Assembly (NCBI GenBank): GCA_020200195.1
Contig: JAIVJE010000087.1
Location: 1 to 9,061, forward strand
From: Acidobacteriota bacterium
GTDB taxonomy: Bacteria > Acidobacteriota > Vicinamibacteria > Vicinamibacterales > 2-12-FULL-66-21
Length of the DNA stretch: 9,061 bases
Direction of reading: 5' to 3'
In this document: one piece after another, positions 1 to 6,560 of the stretch
How the letters are laid out: each line of letters starts with the position of its first letter
Numbering within the stretch: position 1 is the first letter of the stretch
The notes under the pieces: model-generated
Seen by the model: only the letters and a program-made list of their open reading frames with translations
Database searches by the model: none
Told to the model about the DNA's origin: nothing
Made by a program: the position numbers and the translations under genes

Positions 1-89
1 GGGTAACAGCACGCGCGATTCGCGCATGGAGGCCGCACAGGACCATCGTCTTCCGCAAATTCTAACGCCCCACGCTTCTGGGTTTCGGA

Positions 90-105
90 CCGACGTTAAC
101 GTCGG
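90..105. repeat. 16-bp perfect palindrome
   Basis: The sequence CCGACGTTAACGTCGG reads the same on both strands with no spacer. It lies about 475 bp before the kinase start in a stretch without genes. A perfect symmetric site of this length could be a dimeric regulator's operator, but nothing in the sequence identifies the binding protein, and it could be chance. Confidence 0.4.
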
Positions 106-173
106 CTGCTGCCGACAGTGCATCACATCCGATCTGTGAGGTCACGACCGAATCCCGGATGCGACCCAGCCCA

Positions 174-196
174 CGAAGTTGTGACTGCCAACTTCG
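174..196. repeat. Inverted repeat, 8-bp stem with 7-nt loop
   Basis: CGAAGTTG (174-181) and CAACTTCG (189-196) are perfect inverted copies around the loop TGACTGC. There is no T-run on either side, so it is not an ordinary intrinsic terminator. Its role is unknown; it could be the end of a transcript from outside the window or an operator. Confidence 0.4.
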
Positions 197-579
197 CGAT
201 TCGGCTAACCGCGGTTGACAGGCGCATCGGTTCGGGAGATCGCGCATCGTAACCAGCGTCGCCGCAGCAGTCATCAGCGCGAACGGCAGCTCGCGATCGT
301 TCAGCGCCAAAGGGTCGAGACGTCGGCCGACGCGAAGGGGGGAGCGTCCGTATGGCCGCGTCGTTCGCACACCTCGACAACCGAGTCGTGGTCGAGCAGC
401 GCACTGACGCCCTCGTTCATCCGGCGTTCCAGGCTCGTCGAAAGGGGCAGAGCTACCGGTCGAAGGGGAGGCGGACCAGGGACCGAGAAACTAGCAGTAT
501 GCTAACCGCGGGAGGCCCCTCATGCTTCGTATCATCAGCGCGCCGAACTATTTGACGCCTGCTGTTCCAGTCTCGCTCT

Positions 580-2997
580 ATGAAGCCCGCTCCGAGTGAC
601 TGGCCGCGCGTCAGGGAGGTGTTCGAGGCCGCGCTGCCGCTGCCGCCGGAGCAGCGCCGGGCGTACGTGGTCGCCGCCTGCGGCGCGGATCAGGCGCTCG
701 CTGGTCGTGTTCAGGAACTGCTCGCCGCGCACGAGCGCGCGAATGGCTTTCTCGAATCCCCAGCGCTGATCAGGGGGGTCGTGACCACGTCGAACATGGA
801 GGGAAAAAGGATCGGGCCCTACCAGTTGATGACGCGCATCGGCGCTGGTGGGATGGGCGAAGTCTACAAGGCGCGAGACACGCGGCTCGATCGCACGGTC
901 GCCGTTAAGGTACTTTCGGCGCACGGCGCCCGCGATTCGCATGCCCGCGAGCGCTTCGAGCGCGAAGCGCGGGCGGTCGCGGCGCTGAATCATCCGCATA
1001 TTTGCACGCTCTACGACATCGGGAGCGCTGATGATGTCGATTTCCTTGTCATGGAGTACGTGGACGGCTCGACCCTGCGCGGCCCGATGTCCGGCGCAGA
1101 GGCCCTGCGGCTTGCCCTGCAGATTGCGTCGGCGCTCGCCGCCGCCCATCGTCACGGCATTCTGCACCGTGACATCAAGCCGGGCAATGTGATGACAACG
1201 GCGAGCGGCGTCAAGCTGCTCGATTTCGGCCTGGCGAAGTCCATGCACGCAGAAGCCGATGTCACTTTCACGAGTGAAGGGACCGTCCTTGGTACGGTTG
1301 CGTACATGTCGCCCGAGCAGGCTCAGGGATGTCACCTCGATGCACGGTCCGACATCTTCAGTTTTGGCGCGGTTCTGTACGAGATGGTGTCGGGCAACCG
1401 GGCCTTCGGCGGAACGACGCCGCCGCAAGTGCTCAGTGCCATTCTGCGCGACGATCCGCCCCCGCTGTGGCCCTCCTCGCCGCTCGAGCCGATCATCGGA
1501 AAGTGTCTGGCAAAGCACCCCGGCGAGCGCTTTCAGGACATGGAGGAAGTCATACATGCGCTCGAGTTAGTTGGCGTGGCGCCGCGCCAACAGGCACCCT
1601 CGATTGCCGTACTGCCGTTCACGAGCATGAGCGCGGACGCGGACAACGAGTACTTCAGCGATGGGATTGCCGAGGAAATCATCAACGCGCTCACGCAACT
1701 CGAAGGCCTTCGTGTCGTCGCACGCACATCGTCTTTCTCCTTCAAGGGCAAGCCGGTCGACATCGGGGAGATCGCCAGACGCCTGAATGTGCGTCACCTT
1801 CTCCAGGGAAGCGTGCGCAGGGCTGCGGGTCGCGTGCGAGTGACGGCGCAATTGGTCGACGCGGCCCACGGCTTCCAGATCTGGTCCGAGCGCTTCGACC
1901 GGGAGCTTGCGGACATCTTCGACGTACAGGATGAGATCGCCCGCGCGATTGTCCGACGACTGAAGGTGGAGTTCGCGATCGCAGATGCGGCACGGCTCGT
2001 CAAGGTGCCGACCACGAACATGGAGGCCTACCAGGCGTACCTCAAGGGCCGGGCCATGCTGTATCGCCGGGGGCCCTGGATCGCCCCCGCGCTAGAGAGT
2101 TTCAAGAAGGCCGTCGAGCTCGACCAGGATTACGCGCAGGCGTGGGCCGGCCTGGCTGACGCCTACACTGTCCTCTGCTATAGCGGTCACGATCGCCCCG
2201 ATAGAGTCATGCCGGAGGCGCTTGGCGCAGCGATGCGCGCTCTCGAGATCGATCCGGGATCGCCGGAAGCCCACAATGCGCTCGCATGCGCGTCGCTCTT
2301 GTGGGAACGCGACTTCAATAGAGCGGAACGCGAGTTTCTCCACGCGCTCGCGGTGAACCCGAAATACATCCAGGCGCGCTGTTGGTACGGGCTCTTCTTC
2401 CTGCAATGGACGGCCGCGCGCCACGATGAGGGTATCGCACAAGTCTGGCAGGCATTCGAGGCCGATCCGCTGTCTGCGTACGTCGCGACGGTTGTGTCGT
2501 TTGCTCTGGGCACGGTGGGCCGCGCTGAAGAGGCGCTCGGTTACGCAAAGACGGCCGTGGAACAGGACCCGCAGTCTTTTCTTGGCCGATGGGAACTGGC
2601 GATCGCGTATCACTGGAATGAGCAGTACGAAGATGCTCTCGCCGTGCTGGAGACACTTTGGGCAGAGTCGCCCAGCACTTGGGTGGCGATGCGGATCGTT
2701 CCGACGTATGCAAAAGTCGGTCGAGTCGACAAAGCGCGCGCCATTTATGACGAGCTATTGGCGCGCCGCGACCACGCGTATGTGCCTCCGTTCGTGCTGG
2801 CGGCGTGCGAAGCTGGACTCGGCGATCACGAAGCGGCGATCGCTTCCTGTCTTGCCGCTGTGGAAGCTCGGGACGTGTTGCTGGGACTCTTTTCGTGGCT
2901 CCCCGACCTCGAGCCGCTTCGTGCCGATCCTCGCTTCACTCGTCTCATGCAGCGATTCAACGCGCGACCGGCCGCAGGCCGGTCGTCAACGGGGTAA
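580..2997 (+). CDS. Ser/Thr protein kinase with FlgO/TolB-like domain and TPR repeats
   Basis: A signalling kinase of 805 aa that phosphorylates Ser/Thr on unknown partners. Residues 7-62 form the N-terminal helical segment common in Acidobacteriota kinases of this type. The kinase domain covers about 80-327: glycine loop GAGGMG (88-93), catalytic Lys110, helix-C Glu129, HRDIKPGN (196-203, Asp198), DFG (215-217) and SPE in place of APE (244-246), so all catalytic residues are present. Residues 341-463 match the FlgO/TolB-N-like domain seen in front of TPRs (IAVLPF start, later GSVRR and W-ERFDR). Residues 480-790 hold roughly eight TPR-like helix pairs, a protein-interaction scaffold, and end in the usual DPRF motif. 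I see no membrane segment, so it is probably cytoplasmic. ATG 580 is the first start after an in-frame stop at 553 and keeps the conserved N-terminus; no clear ribosome site precedes it. The sigma factor at 4856-5449 may be its functional partner. Confidence 0.95.
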   Translation: MKPAPSDWPRVREVFEAALPLPPEQRRAYVVAACGADQALAGRVQELLAAHERANGFLESPALIRGVVTTSNMEGKRIGPYQLMTRIGAGGMGEVYKARDTRLDRTVAVKVLSAHGARDSHARERFEREARAVAALNHPHICTLYDIGSADDVDFLVMEYVDGSTLRGPMSGAEALRLALQIASALAAAHRHGILHRDIKPGNVMTTASGVKLLDFGLAKSMHAEADVTFTSEGTVLGTVAYMSPEQAQGCHLDARSDIFSFGAVLYEMVSGNRAFGGTTPPQVLSAILRDDPPPLWPSSPLEPIIGKCLAKHPGERFQDMEEVIHALELVGVAPRQQAPSIAVLPFTSMSADADNEYFSDGIAEEIINALTQLEGLRVVARTSSFSFKGKPVDIGEIARRLNVRHLLQGSVRRAAGRVRVTAQLVDAAHGFQIWSERFDRELADIFDVQDEIARAIVRRLKVEFAIADAARLVKVPTTNMEAYQAYLKGRAMLYRRGPWIAPALESFKKAVELDQDYAQAWAGLADAYTVLCYSGHDRPDRVMPEALGAAMRALEIDPGSPEAHNALACASLLWERDFNRAEREFLHALAVNPKYIQARCWYGLFFLQWTAARHDEGIAQVWQAFEADPLSAYVATVVSFALGTVGRAEEALGYAKTAVEQDPQSFLGRWELAIAYHWNEQYEDALAVLETLWAESPSTWVAMRIVPTYAKVGRVDKARAIYDELLARRDHAYVPPFVLAACEAGLGDHEAAIASCLAAVEARDVLLGLFSWLPDLEPLRADPRFTRLMQRFNARPAAGRSSTG
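2965..2985. terminator. 9-bp GC hairpin at the convergent gene ends
   Basis: CGACCGGCC (2965-2973) pairs perfectly with GGCCGGTCG (2977-2985) around a GCA loop. It lies inside the last codons of the kinase gene and just beyond the stop of the convergent oxidoreductase gene. No T-run follows on either strand, so it may slow or end transcription from both sides or be a by-product of GC-rich coding sequence. Confidence 0.3.
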
Positions 2998-4782
2998 CTT
3001 GGTTTCGCGCTCGGCGCGCACACGCCCCTGATCGCTTCCGGCCGTCAACAGTTCGCCGAGTACTTCGCCCACCAGGTAGGACGGGCGAGACGTGTTATAG
3101 GCAGGAATCTCCGGAAATACCGACGCGTCACAGACTCGAAGTCCGTCCAGGCCAATCACCCGGCATTCCGAGTCCACGACCGCCATTCGATCGCTCTCGC
3201 GGCCCATTCTTGCAGTACCGCTGATGTGATGACCGAAAGCCGAGTACTTCCGGACGTAGTCCTCGAGCTGATTGCGTGTCGCGTACGAAGGTCCCGGCAG
3301 CACTTCTTGCGTCTCATACTGGCGAAGAATCGCATGCGCCATCACATTTCGCAGCAGTTCCATGCCCATCGCAAGGCGAGTCAGGTCCGCTTCGGCCTCG
3401 TGCAGACACAAATCCACGACCGGCGGCTCGGTCGGATCCGCGCTCCAAAGCGTGATCTGTCCACGCGTGGGAGATGGCTTGACGCACTCGATCAGGAAGG
3501 TGTTGAACGTCAGTGGTTCCGTGGCGTCGACCTGAGACAGGAACTGGTCCAGATACGAAGCCTTCAGCGGATCGGCGTCGACCCAGCGTTGCGGATTCAA
3601 GTTGAAGTCTCGAAAGAACGCCGTGAAGACGTGAACGTGCAGATCCGGATGCATGGGGTTCGGAGTATCGAATCCGCTGAACCAGTCGATCACGAGAGGG
3701 ATGTAGTTTTCGGTGAGCGATGACGGATCGGCGTTGGCGGCGTACTGTGCGCCGGCTTCGGCCAGAAATGTCGATTGCCACCTCCACAGTTTGTCCGGCA
3801 GGTTTTTCATGTGAAAAACGTGGCAGACCTCGACATGGTCGACGGCGATGCCGTGCTGGTTCAGATGGTCCTTCGGCCCGATGCCTGAGAGCATGAGGAG
3901 CTGTGGACTGTTGATGGCGCCCCCGCACAGGATGACTTCCTTTTTCGCCGTGATCATCACCCTGCTGGCGGTCTGAAGGTTGGACCGGTGCGCCGCATCG
4001 GCCTTGTAGGCGCGCGGCGCACCCAATACTTCCACGCCGACGGCCCTGTTCCTGTCGATCAGAACCCTGGCCGCGAGCTTGTCGGTCAGGATTTGCAGAT
4101 TGTTCCAGCCAATGGACCTGGTCTTTTCGAGAGTCGGCAGGAGAAGATCGACGGCGGCATTCGAGCGACGGCCATCGTTGTGCACCTGCATGTCGCACCA
4201 GCCGATGCCCGCAAAGTTCTTCGGGTCGTTGTAGAAGTCGTGCCTGAATGGCATCCCGTGCTCCTGCATCGCGACGTGCAGCAGGTCAGGATGAAAGCCC
4301 CTCTCCAGTTTCGCGCGCTTGATATGCAACCAGCCGGTCTTGCCATGCACCGTTTCGTCGACGTACGGCACGTCGAAGTTCTCCATCTTCTTGAACACGG
4401 GCAGCAGTCGCTCATAGCTCCACCGCTCGTCACCTGTCTGACGCGCCCACTCATCGTAGATGAGCGGTGAGCCGCGGCCGTCGACAGCTGCGTGGTGGTT
4501 CGTGGAGCCCCCCAGACCTGTGCCCCGCGGGTAGCAGTAGTCCTTCCCGTTTTGTTTGGAAATGAATCCCCAATGACTCGGTGATGGGTGAGGGCCCACT
4601 GTCGCCGGCATGTCAAGAAGGAACGGGTACCTGGCTGCGGCGGCGATGGTCGGATCCGCGGTATTGTCCGGTCCTGCCTCGACGACAATCACCGAGCGCG
4701 TGCCGTCCTGGGCCAGTCTTGCCGCAACAACCGAGCCCGCTGCTCCAGCGCCCACCACCACATAGTCGGCTTCGTACCGCAT
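2986..4782 (-). CDS. GMC-family FAD-dependent oxidoreductase
   Basis: A flavoprotein of the glucose-methanol-choline family (598 aa), which oxidises an alcohol group using FAD; the substrate cannot be told from the sequence. The N-terminal dinucleotide-binding motif is VVVGAGAAGSVVAARL (8-23), with the ribose-binding Glu in VVEAG (33-37). The first GMC signature is around GLGGSTNHHAAVDGRG (89-104) and the second around GAINSPQLLMLSGIG (288-302). The catalytic His is in HHISGTARMG (His519), with Asn563 as the likely second active-site residue. The usual GVGxNLQDH segment expected after the second signature is not visible near 312-325. There is no signal peptide, so it is probably cytoplasmic. 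The start at 4782 has AGGAGG 11 bases upstream. It lies 73 bp downstream of the sigma factor on the same strand, so co-transcription is likely, and its 3' end overlaps the kinase gene by 12 bp. Confidence 0.93.
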   Translation of the reverse strand: MRYEADYVVVGAGAAGSVVAARLAQDGTRSVIVVEAGPDNTADPTIAAAARYPFLLDMPATVGPHPSPSHWGFISKQNGKDYCYPRGTGLGGSTNHHAAVDGRGSPLIYDEWARQTGDERWSYERLLPVFKKMENFDVPYVDETVHGKTGWLHIKRAKLERGFHPDLLHVAMQEHGMPFRHDFYNDPKNFAGIGWCDMQVHNDGRRSNAAVDLLLPTLEKTRSIGWNNLQILTDKLAARVLIDRNRAVGVEVLGAPRAYKADAAHRSNLQTASRVMITAKKEVILCGGAINSPQLLMLSGIGPKDHLNQHGIAVDHVEVCHVFHMKNLPDKLWRWQSTFLAEAGAQYAANADPSSLTENYIPLVIDWFSGFDTPNPMHPDLHVHVFTAFFRDFNLNPQRWVDADPLKASYLDQFLSQVDATEPLTFNTFLIECVKPSPTRGQITLWSADPTEPPVVDLCLHEAEADLTRLAMGMELLRNVMAHAILRQYETQEVLPGPSYATRNQLEDYVRKYSAFGHHISGTARMGRESDRMAVVDSECRVIGLDGLRVCDASVFPEIPAYNTSRPSYLVGEVLGELLTAGSDQGRVRAERETKLPR

Positions 4783-4793
4783 GCGTGTCCATG

Positions 4794-4799
4794 CCTCCT
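4794..4799 (-). promoter_or_regulatory. Ribosome binding site of the GMC gene
   Basis: AGGAGG on the minus strand lies 11 bases before the ATG at 4782. Another ATG four bases after it is out of frame with the enzyme, so the site supports the 4782 start despite the rather long spacing. Confidence 0.6.
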
Positions 4800-4855
4800 G
4801 TGCTCAGGTCAGCGCAGAATCTCGTCGCAGTCCATCACGCACCGCGTCGCGCCCC

Positions 4856-5449
4856 TTAATCGCTGTGCGTGGCCGACTCGGCCCCCGCGACGATCGTTCG
4901 TAGAGCCATGCCCGGGCGGACGATCCGGTCGCGTTCGACGGTCGCGGTGGAAACACCAAGCGCCTCGGCCGCTTCGCTGACGGTGAAGCCTGCGAAGAAT
5001 TTGAGTTCGACGACGCGGGAGAGGCGAGGGTCAAGCAAACATGAGCGCGCCGAGAGCCTCGTCGAGCGCGGCACATCGACACCTGGGACTTGGGCAGGTA
5101 TTGCGTCGCTCGGGCTCACCAGCGTCGCGTCGCCCCCGCGTTTGAGCGATCTTCGTCTGCGCGCGGGGTCCACGAGGATCTGACGCATCAGACGGGCCGC
5201 CAGCGCGAGCAGGTGCGCCCGATCGCGTACGTTCATGCGATCAACGTGCACTAACCGGAGATAGCCTTCGTGGACGAGGACGGTCGTTTGGGGGATGTGG
5301 CCGGGAGGTTCTGTGCGGAGCCGCGCTCGGGCGACGCGACGCAATTCCTGATATACGAGTGGAATGAGGCGCCGGAGCGCCCCGGCATCCCCCTGCTGCC
5401 ATGCCAGTAACATTCCCGTAACTTCTTCGGCGCGTGAGGCTTTTGCCAT
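4856..5449 (-). CDS. ECF RNA polymerase sigma factor, apparently frameshifted
   Basis: A short ECF sigma factor (197 aa from ATG 5449) of the type linked to Acidobacteriota Ser/Thr kinases; it would direct RNA polymerase to a set of promoters. The sigma-2 region covers about 10-105 (LVYQELRRVARARLR at 31-45, VLVHEGYLRLV at 57-67, AHLLALAARLMRQILVD at 78-94). The sigma-4 helix-turn-helix covers 140-174 (DPRLSRVVELKFFAGFTVSEA at 140-160, then LGVSTATVERD). The linker normally reads ALDEALxAL. Those codons are present at 5043-5069 but in another frame, so residues 127-138 look like the product of a -1 indel repaired by a +1. After VERD the family's ARAWLYER helix is again in another frame, which would end at 4804. 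The gene may be decaying, partly functional, or affected by sequencing errors. The open frame could begin upstream at 5599, but conservation starts near residue 10 of this call. Confidence 0.85.
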   Translation of the reverse strand: MAKASRAEEVTGMLLAWQQGDAGALRRLIPLVYQELRRVARARLRTEPPGHIPQTTVLVHEGYLRLVHVDRMNVRDRAHLLALAARLMRQILVDPARRRRSLKRGGDATLVSPSDAIPAQVPGVDVPRSTRLSARSCLLDPRLSRVVELKFFAGFTVSEAAEALGVSTATVERDRIVRPGMALRTIVAGAESATHSD

Positions 5450-5803
5450 GAATCGTGCGACAGAGCGTACATCAACGCGCGGTCGGGCGTGTATTGGCGA
5501 GCGCACCGGCGGTTTATCCAGAGCGCCACGTGCTGCGGATGGTCGGACCCGCGGAACGGGATATCGATCGGCCGAGGCGATCGTGGACGCGGGCGACAAT
5601 TCGCCGATGCGATGTCAGGTGACGGCCGAGAGCACGACTCATGAACTACTGCACCACGAACGGCACTATTGGCCCGATTGTGCTCGGAGTCGGAGCCGTT
5701 TAGAGACATCTTACATGAGTATGGCGGTCCAAAAGACCGCCGCCGCGATCCATGCAACATCTCGATCCATTAAGCGCTGATTTCACGTACACTTAGCGTC
5801 TAC
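5450..5803. other. Gene-poor region between the sigma factor and tRNA remnant
   Basis: No gene is convincing in these 354 bases. The open frames present are low-complexity and share no motif with known proteins. There is a 7-bp hairpin (GGCGGTC at 5723-5729, GACCGCC at 5735-5741, loop CAAAA) of unknown role. A weak -10-like TACACT (5788-5793) stands about ten bases before the tRNA remnant but has no good -35. The sigma factor's own promoter should lie here on the minus strand; I could not place it. Confidence 0.5.
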
Positions 5804-5842
5804 GGTGAGGTGGCCGAGAGGCTGAAGGCGGCGGTTTGCTAA
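5804..5842 (+). pseudogene. 5' half of a tRNA-Ser(GCU) gene, truncated
   Basis: Bases 5804-5842 match the first half of a bacterial tRNA-Ser that reads AGC/AGU. The 5' acceptor strand is GGTGAGG (5804-5810), followed by TG, a D-stem GCC (5813-5815) pairing with GGC (5827-5829), a D-loop GAGAGGCTGAA, a 5' anticodon stem GCGGT (5831-5835) and a loop TTGCTAA carrying the anticodon GCT (5838-5840). The homology then stops. The next bases do not form the regular 3' anticodon stem; GCTGC would pair only with an eight-base loop and two G-T pairs. No long variable arm, no GGTTCGAATCC T-arm and no CCTCACC acceptor strand were found in the following sequence. It cannot make a normal tRNA. It is followed directly by a strong terminator, so a short tRNA-like transcript is possible. 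Confidence 0.8.
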
Positions 5843-5860
5843 GGCTGCCTGGAATCACAG

Positions 5861-5896
5861 AACGGGCCTGAAATCGATGATTTCAGGCCCGTTTTT
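5861..5896 (+). terminator. Intrinsic terminator, perfect 15-bp stem
   Basis: AACGGGCCTGAAATC (5861-5875) pairs without a mismatch with GATTTCAGGCCCGTT (5879-5893) around a three-base GAT loop, and a run of five T (5892-5896) closes it. This is a textbook rho-independent terminator for rightward transcription. It sits 18 bases beyond the tRNA-Ser remnant, where the terminator of an intact tRNA gene would be expected. It should also insulate the antitoxin gene from upstream transcription. Confidence 0.9.
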
Positions 5897-5951
5897 CATT
5901 GGCAACTTGGTTGGCGTTGGGTGCCGGATGATGGGTGTCGGACCGCGTTAG

Positions 5952-6161
5952 GGCACACTGGCGGGCACACTTGGGCCGATCCTCGAGCACCCGAACCCGG
6001 AGCGTTACGCCGGCCAGCGCATCTTCGTCGTTCAGCGAGACGAATACGTGTATCTGGTACAGTTCGTCGAGGACGAACACACGGTCTTCCTGAAGACGAT
6101 CATCCCGAGCCGGAAGGCCACGAAGGAGTACCTCGGTGAAGAAACCGACGACGAAGCCTGA
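5952..6161 (+). pseudogene. N-terminally truncated toxin (BrnT-like) of a toxin-antitoxin pair
   Basis: The frame ending at TGA 6159-6161 encodes a conserved toxin C-terminus: LEHPNPERYAGQRIFVV, then YVYLVQFVEDE, then VFLKTIIPSRKATKEYL. This is typical of small toxins paired with CopG-type antitoxins (BrnT-like; the exact family name is uncertain). Family members usually carry about 30 residues more at the N-terminus. Here the frame meets a stop at 5949-5951, there is no ATG before the conserved part, and homology fades before about 5973. The missing part would fall where the tRNA terminator now lies. The toxin is therefore probably dead, although a short product from a rare start codon cannot be excluded. 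It overlaps the antitoxin start by 26 bases, as expected for an operon. Confidence 0.75.
6123..6128 (+). promoter_or_regulatory. Ribosome binding site of the antitoxin gene
   Basis: AAGGAG ends seven bases before the GTG at 6136, an ideal spacing. It decides the non-ATG start of the antitoxin and lies inside the toxin's coding sequence, so the antitoxin would have been translationally linked to the toxin. Confidence 0.7.
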
Positions 6162-6417
6162 TGCCGACGAGAAGGAGCTGCTCGAGTCCATCGAGCGCGG
6201 CGAGTGGAAGTCCGCCGCCGGAGGTAAGCGTGAGCGGGCTCGCTACTCGCGATACGCCAAAGCGACGTTCCGCAAGGACCGGCGGCTGAACATCCGGCTC
6301 TCGAGCAAGGATCTGGAGGCGATCCAAAAGCGAGCGCTAGCCGAAGGATTGCCCTACCAGACCTTGATCTCGAGTTTGCTGCACAAGTATGCATCGGGCC
6401 GCCTCAAGGAGATCTGA
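6136..6417 (+). CDS. CopG-family (ribbon-helix-helix) antitoxin
   Basis: A 93-aa antitoxin that would bind and neutralise its partner toxin and repress their shared promoter. The first 40 residues are charged and probably flexible, the usual toxin-binding or proteolysis-prone part in such proteins, though here the order may differ. The conserved part lies at 49-91: RRLNIRLSSKDLEAIQKRA, then GLPYQTLISSLLHKYASGRL. This is the ribbon-helix-helix pattern of CopG antitoxins that pair with the toxin fragment just upstream. The start is GTG at 6136, chosen because AAGGAG is seven bases before it and no in-frame ATG gives the full domain. The gene looks complete while its toxin is not, making it an orphan antitoxin. 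Its original promoter would have been upstream of the toxin and appears lost, so its expression is uncertain. Confidence 0.88.
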   Translation: MKKPTTKPDADEKELLESIERGEWKSAAGGKRERARYSRYAKATFRKDRRLNIRLSSKDLEAIQKRALAEGLPYQTLISSLLHKYASGRLKEI

Positions 6418-6560
6418 ACAGTCTCAAAGTCCGCGAGCGTGAGCGACTGCGACGACCCGCGAGACGCCGGAGTCCGAACGCGCCGTCCACGTAGCCGAGA
6501 CTCAGTTGCGAGAATTGCTGATTCGGTGATCTCCGATTCCTGATTGCGGTTGCTGAAAGG

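Larger units (their letters stand above)
1..579. other. Gene-poor region upstream of the kinase gene
   Basis: I see no convincing gene here. Open frames exist on both strands, but they overlap one another, are rich in Arg/Ser/Pro as GC-rich non-coding frames usually are, and show no family motif. What can be seen is a 16-bp palindrome at 90-105 and a hairpin at 174-196, listed separately. No strong -35/-10 pair was found before the kinase start. TATGCT at 498-503 resembles a -10 box but lacks a matching -35, and TTGACG at 552-557 lies too close to the start codon. Confidence 0.6.

Noticed and set aside
62..370. Minus-strand frame with a stretch (RRLDPLALND...LPFALMTAAATL) slightly like the RLDxxALDxRxLxFAL part of MacB/FtsX-type permeases
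   Set aside because: The likeness covers only about 25 residues, the expected hydrophobic continuation is absent in all three frames, and it cannot be told from chance without a search.
552..581. TTGACG box as a -35 element for the kinase
   Set aside because: A -10 element at normal spacing would fall on the start codon, so transcription would begin inside the gene.
535..1557. 340-aa open frame on the minus strand
   Set aside because: It lies opposite the well-supported kinase domain, has no motif and is rich in Arg/His; it is a GC-rich shadow frame.
3314..4198. 294-aa minus-strand frame within the GMC gene
   Set aside because: It is another frame of the same strand over a gene whose catalytic motifs are clear; it has no motif of its own.
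5251..5760. 169-aa minus-strand frame overlapping the start of the sigma factor
   Set aside because: No recognisable domain; the overlapping frame carries the conserved sigma-2 motifs.
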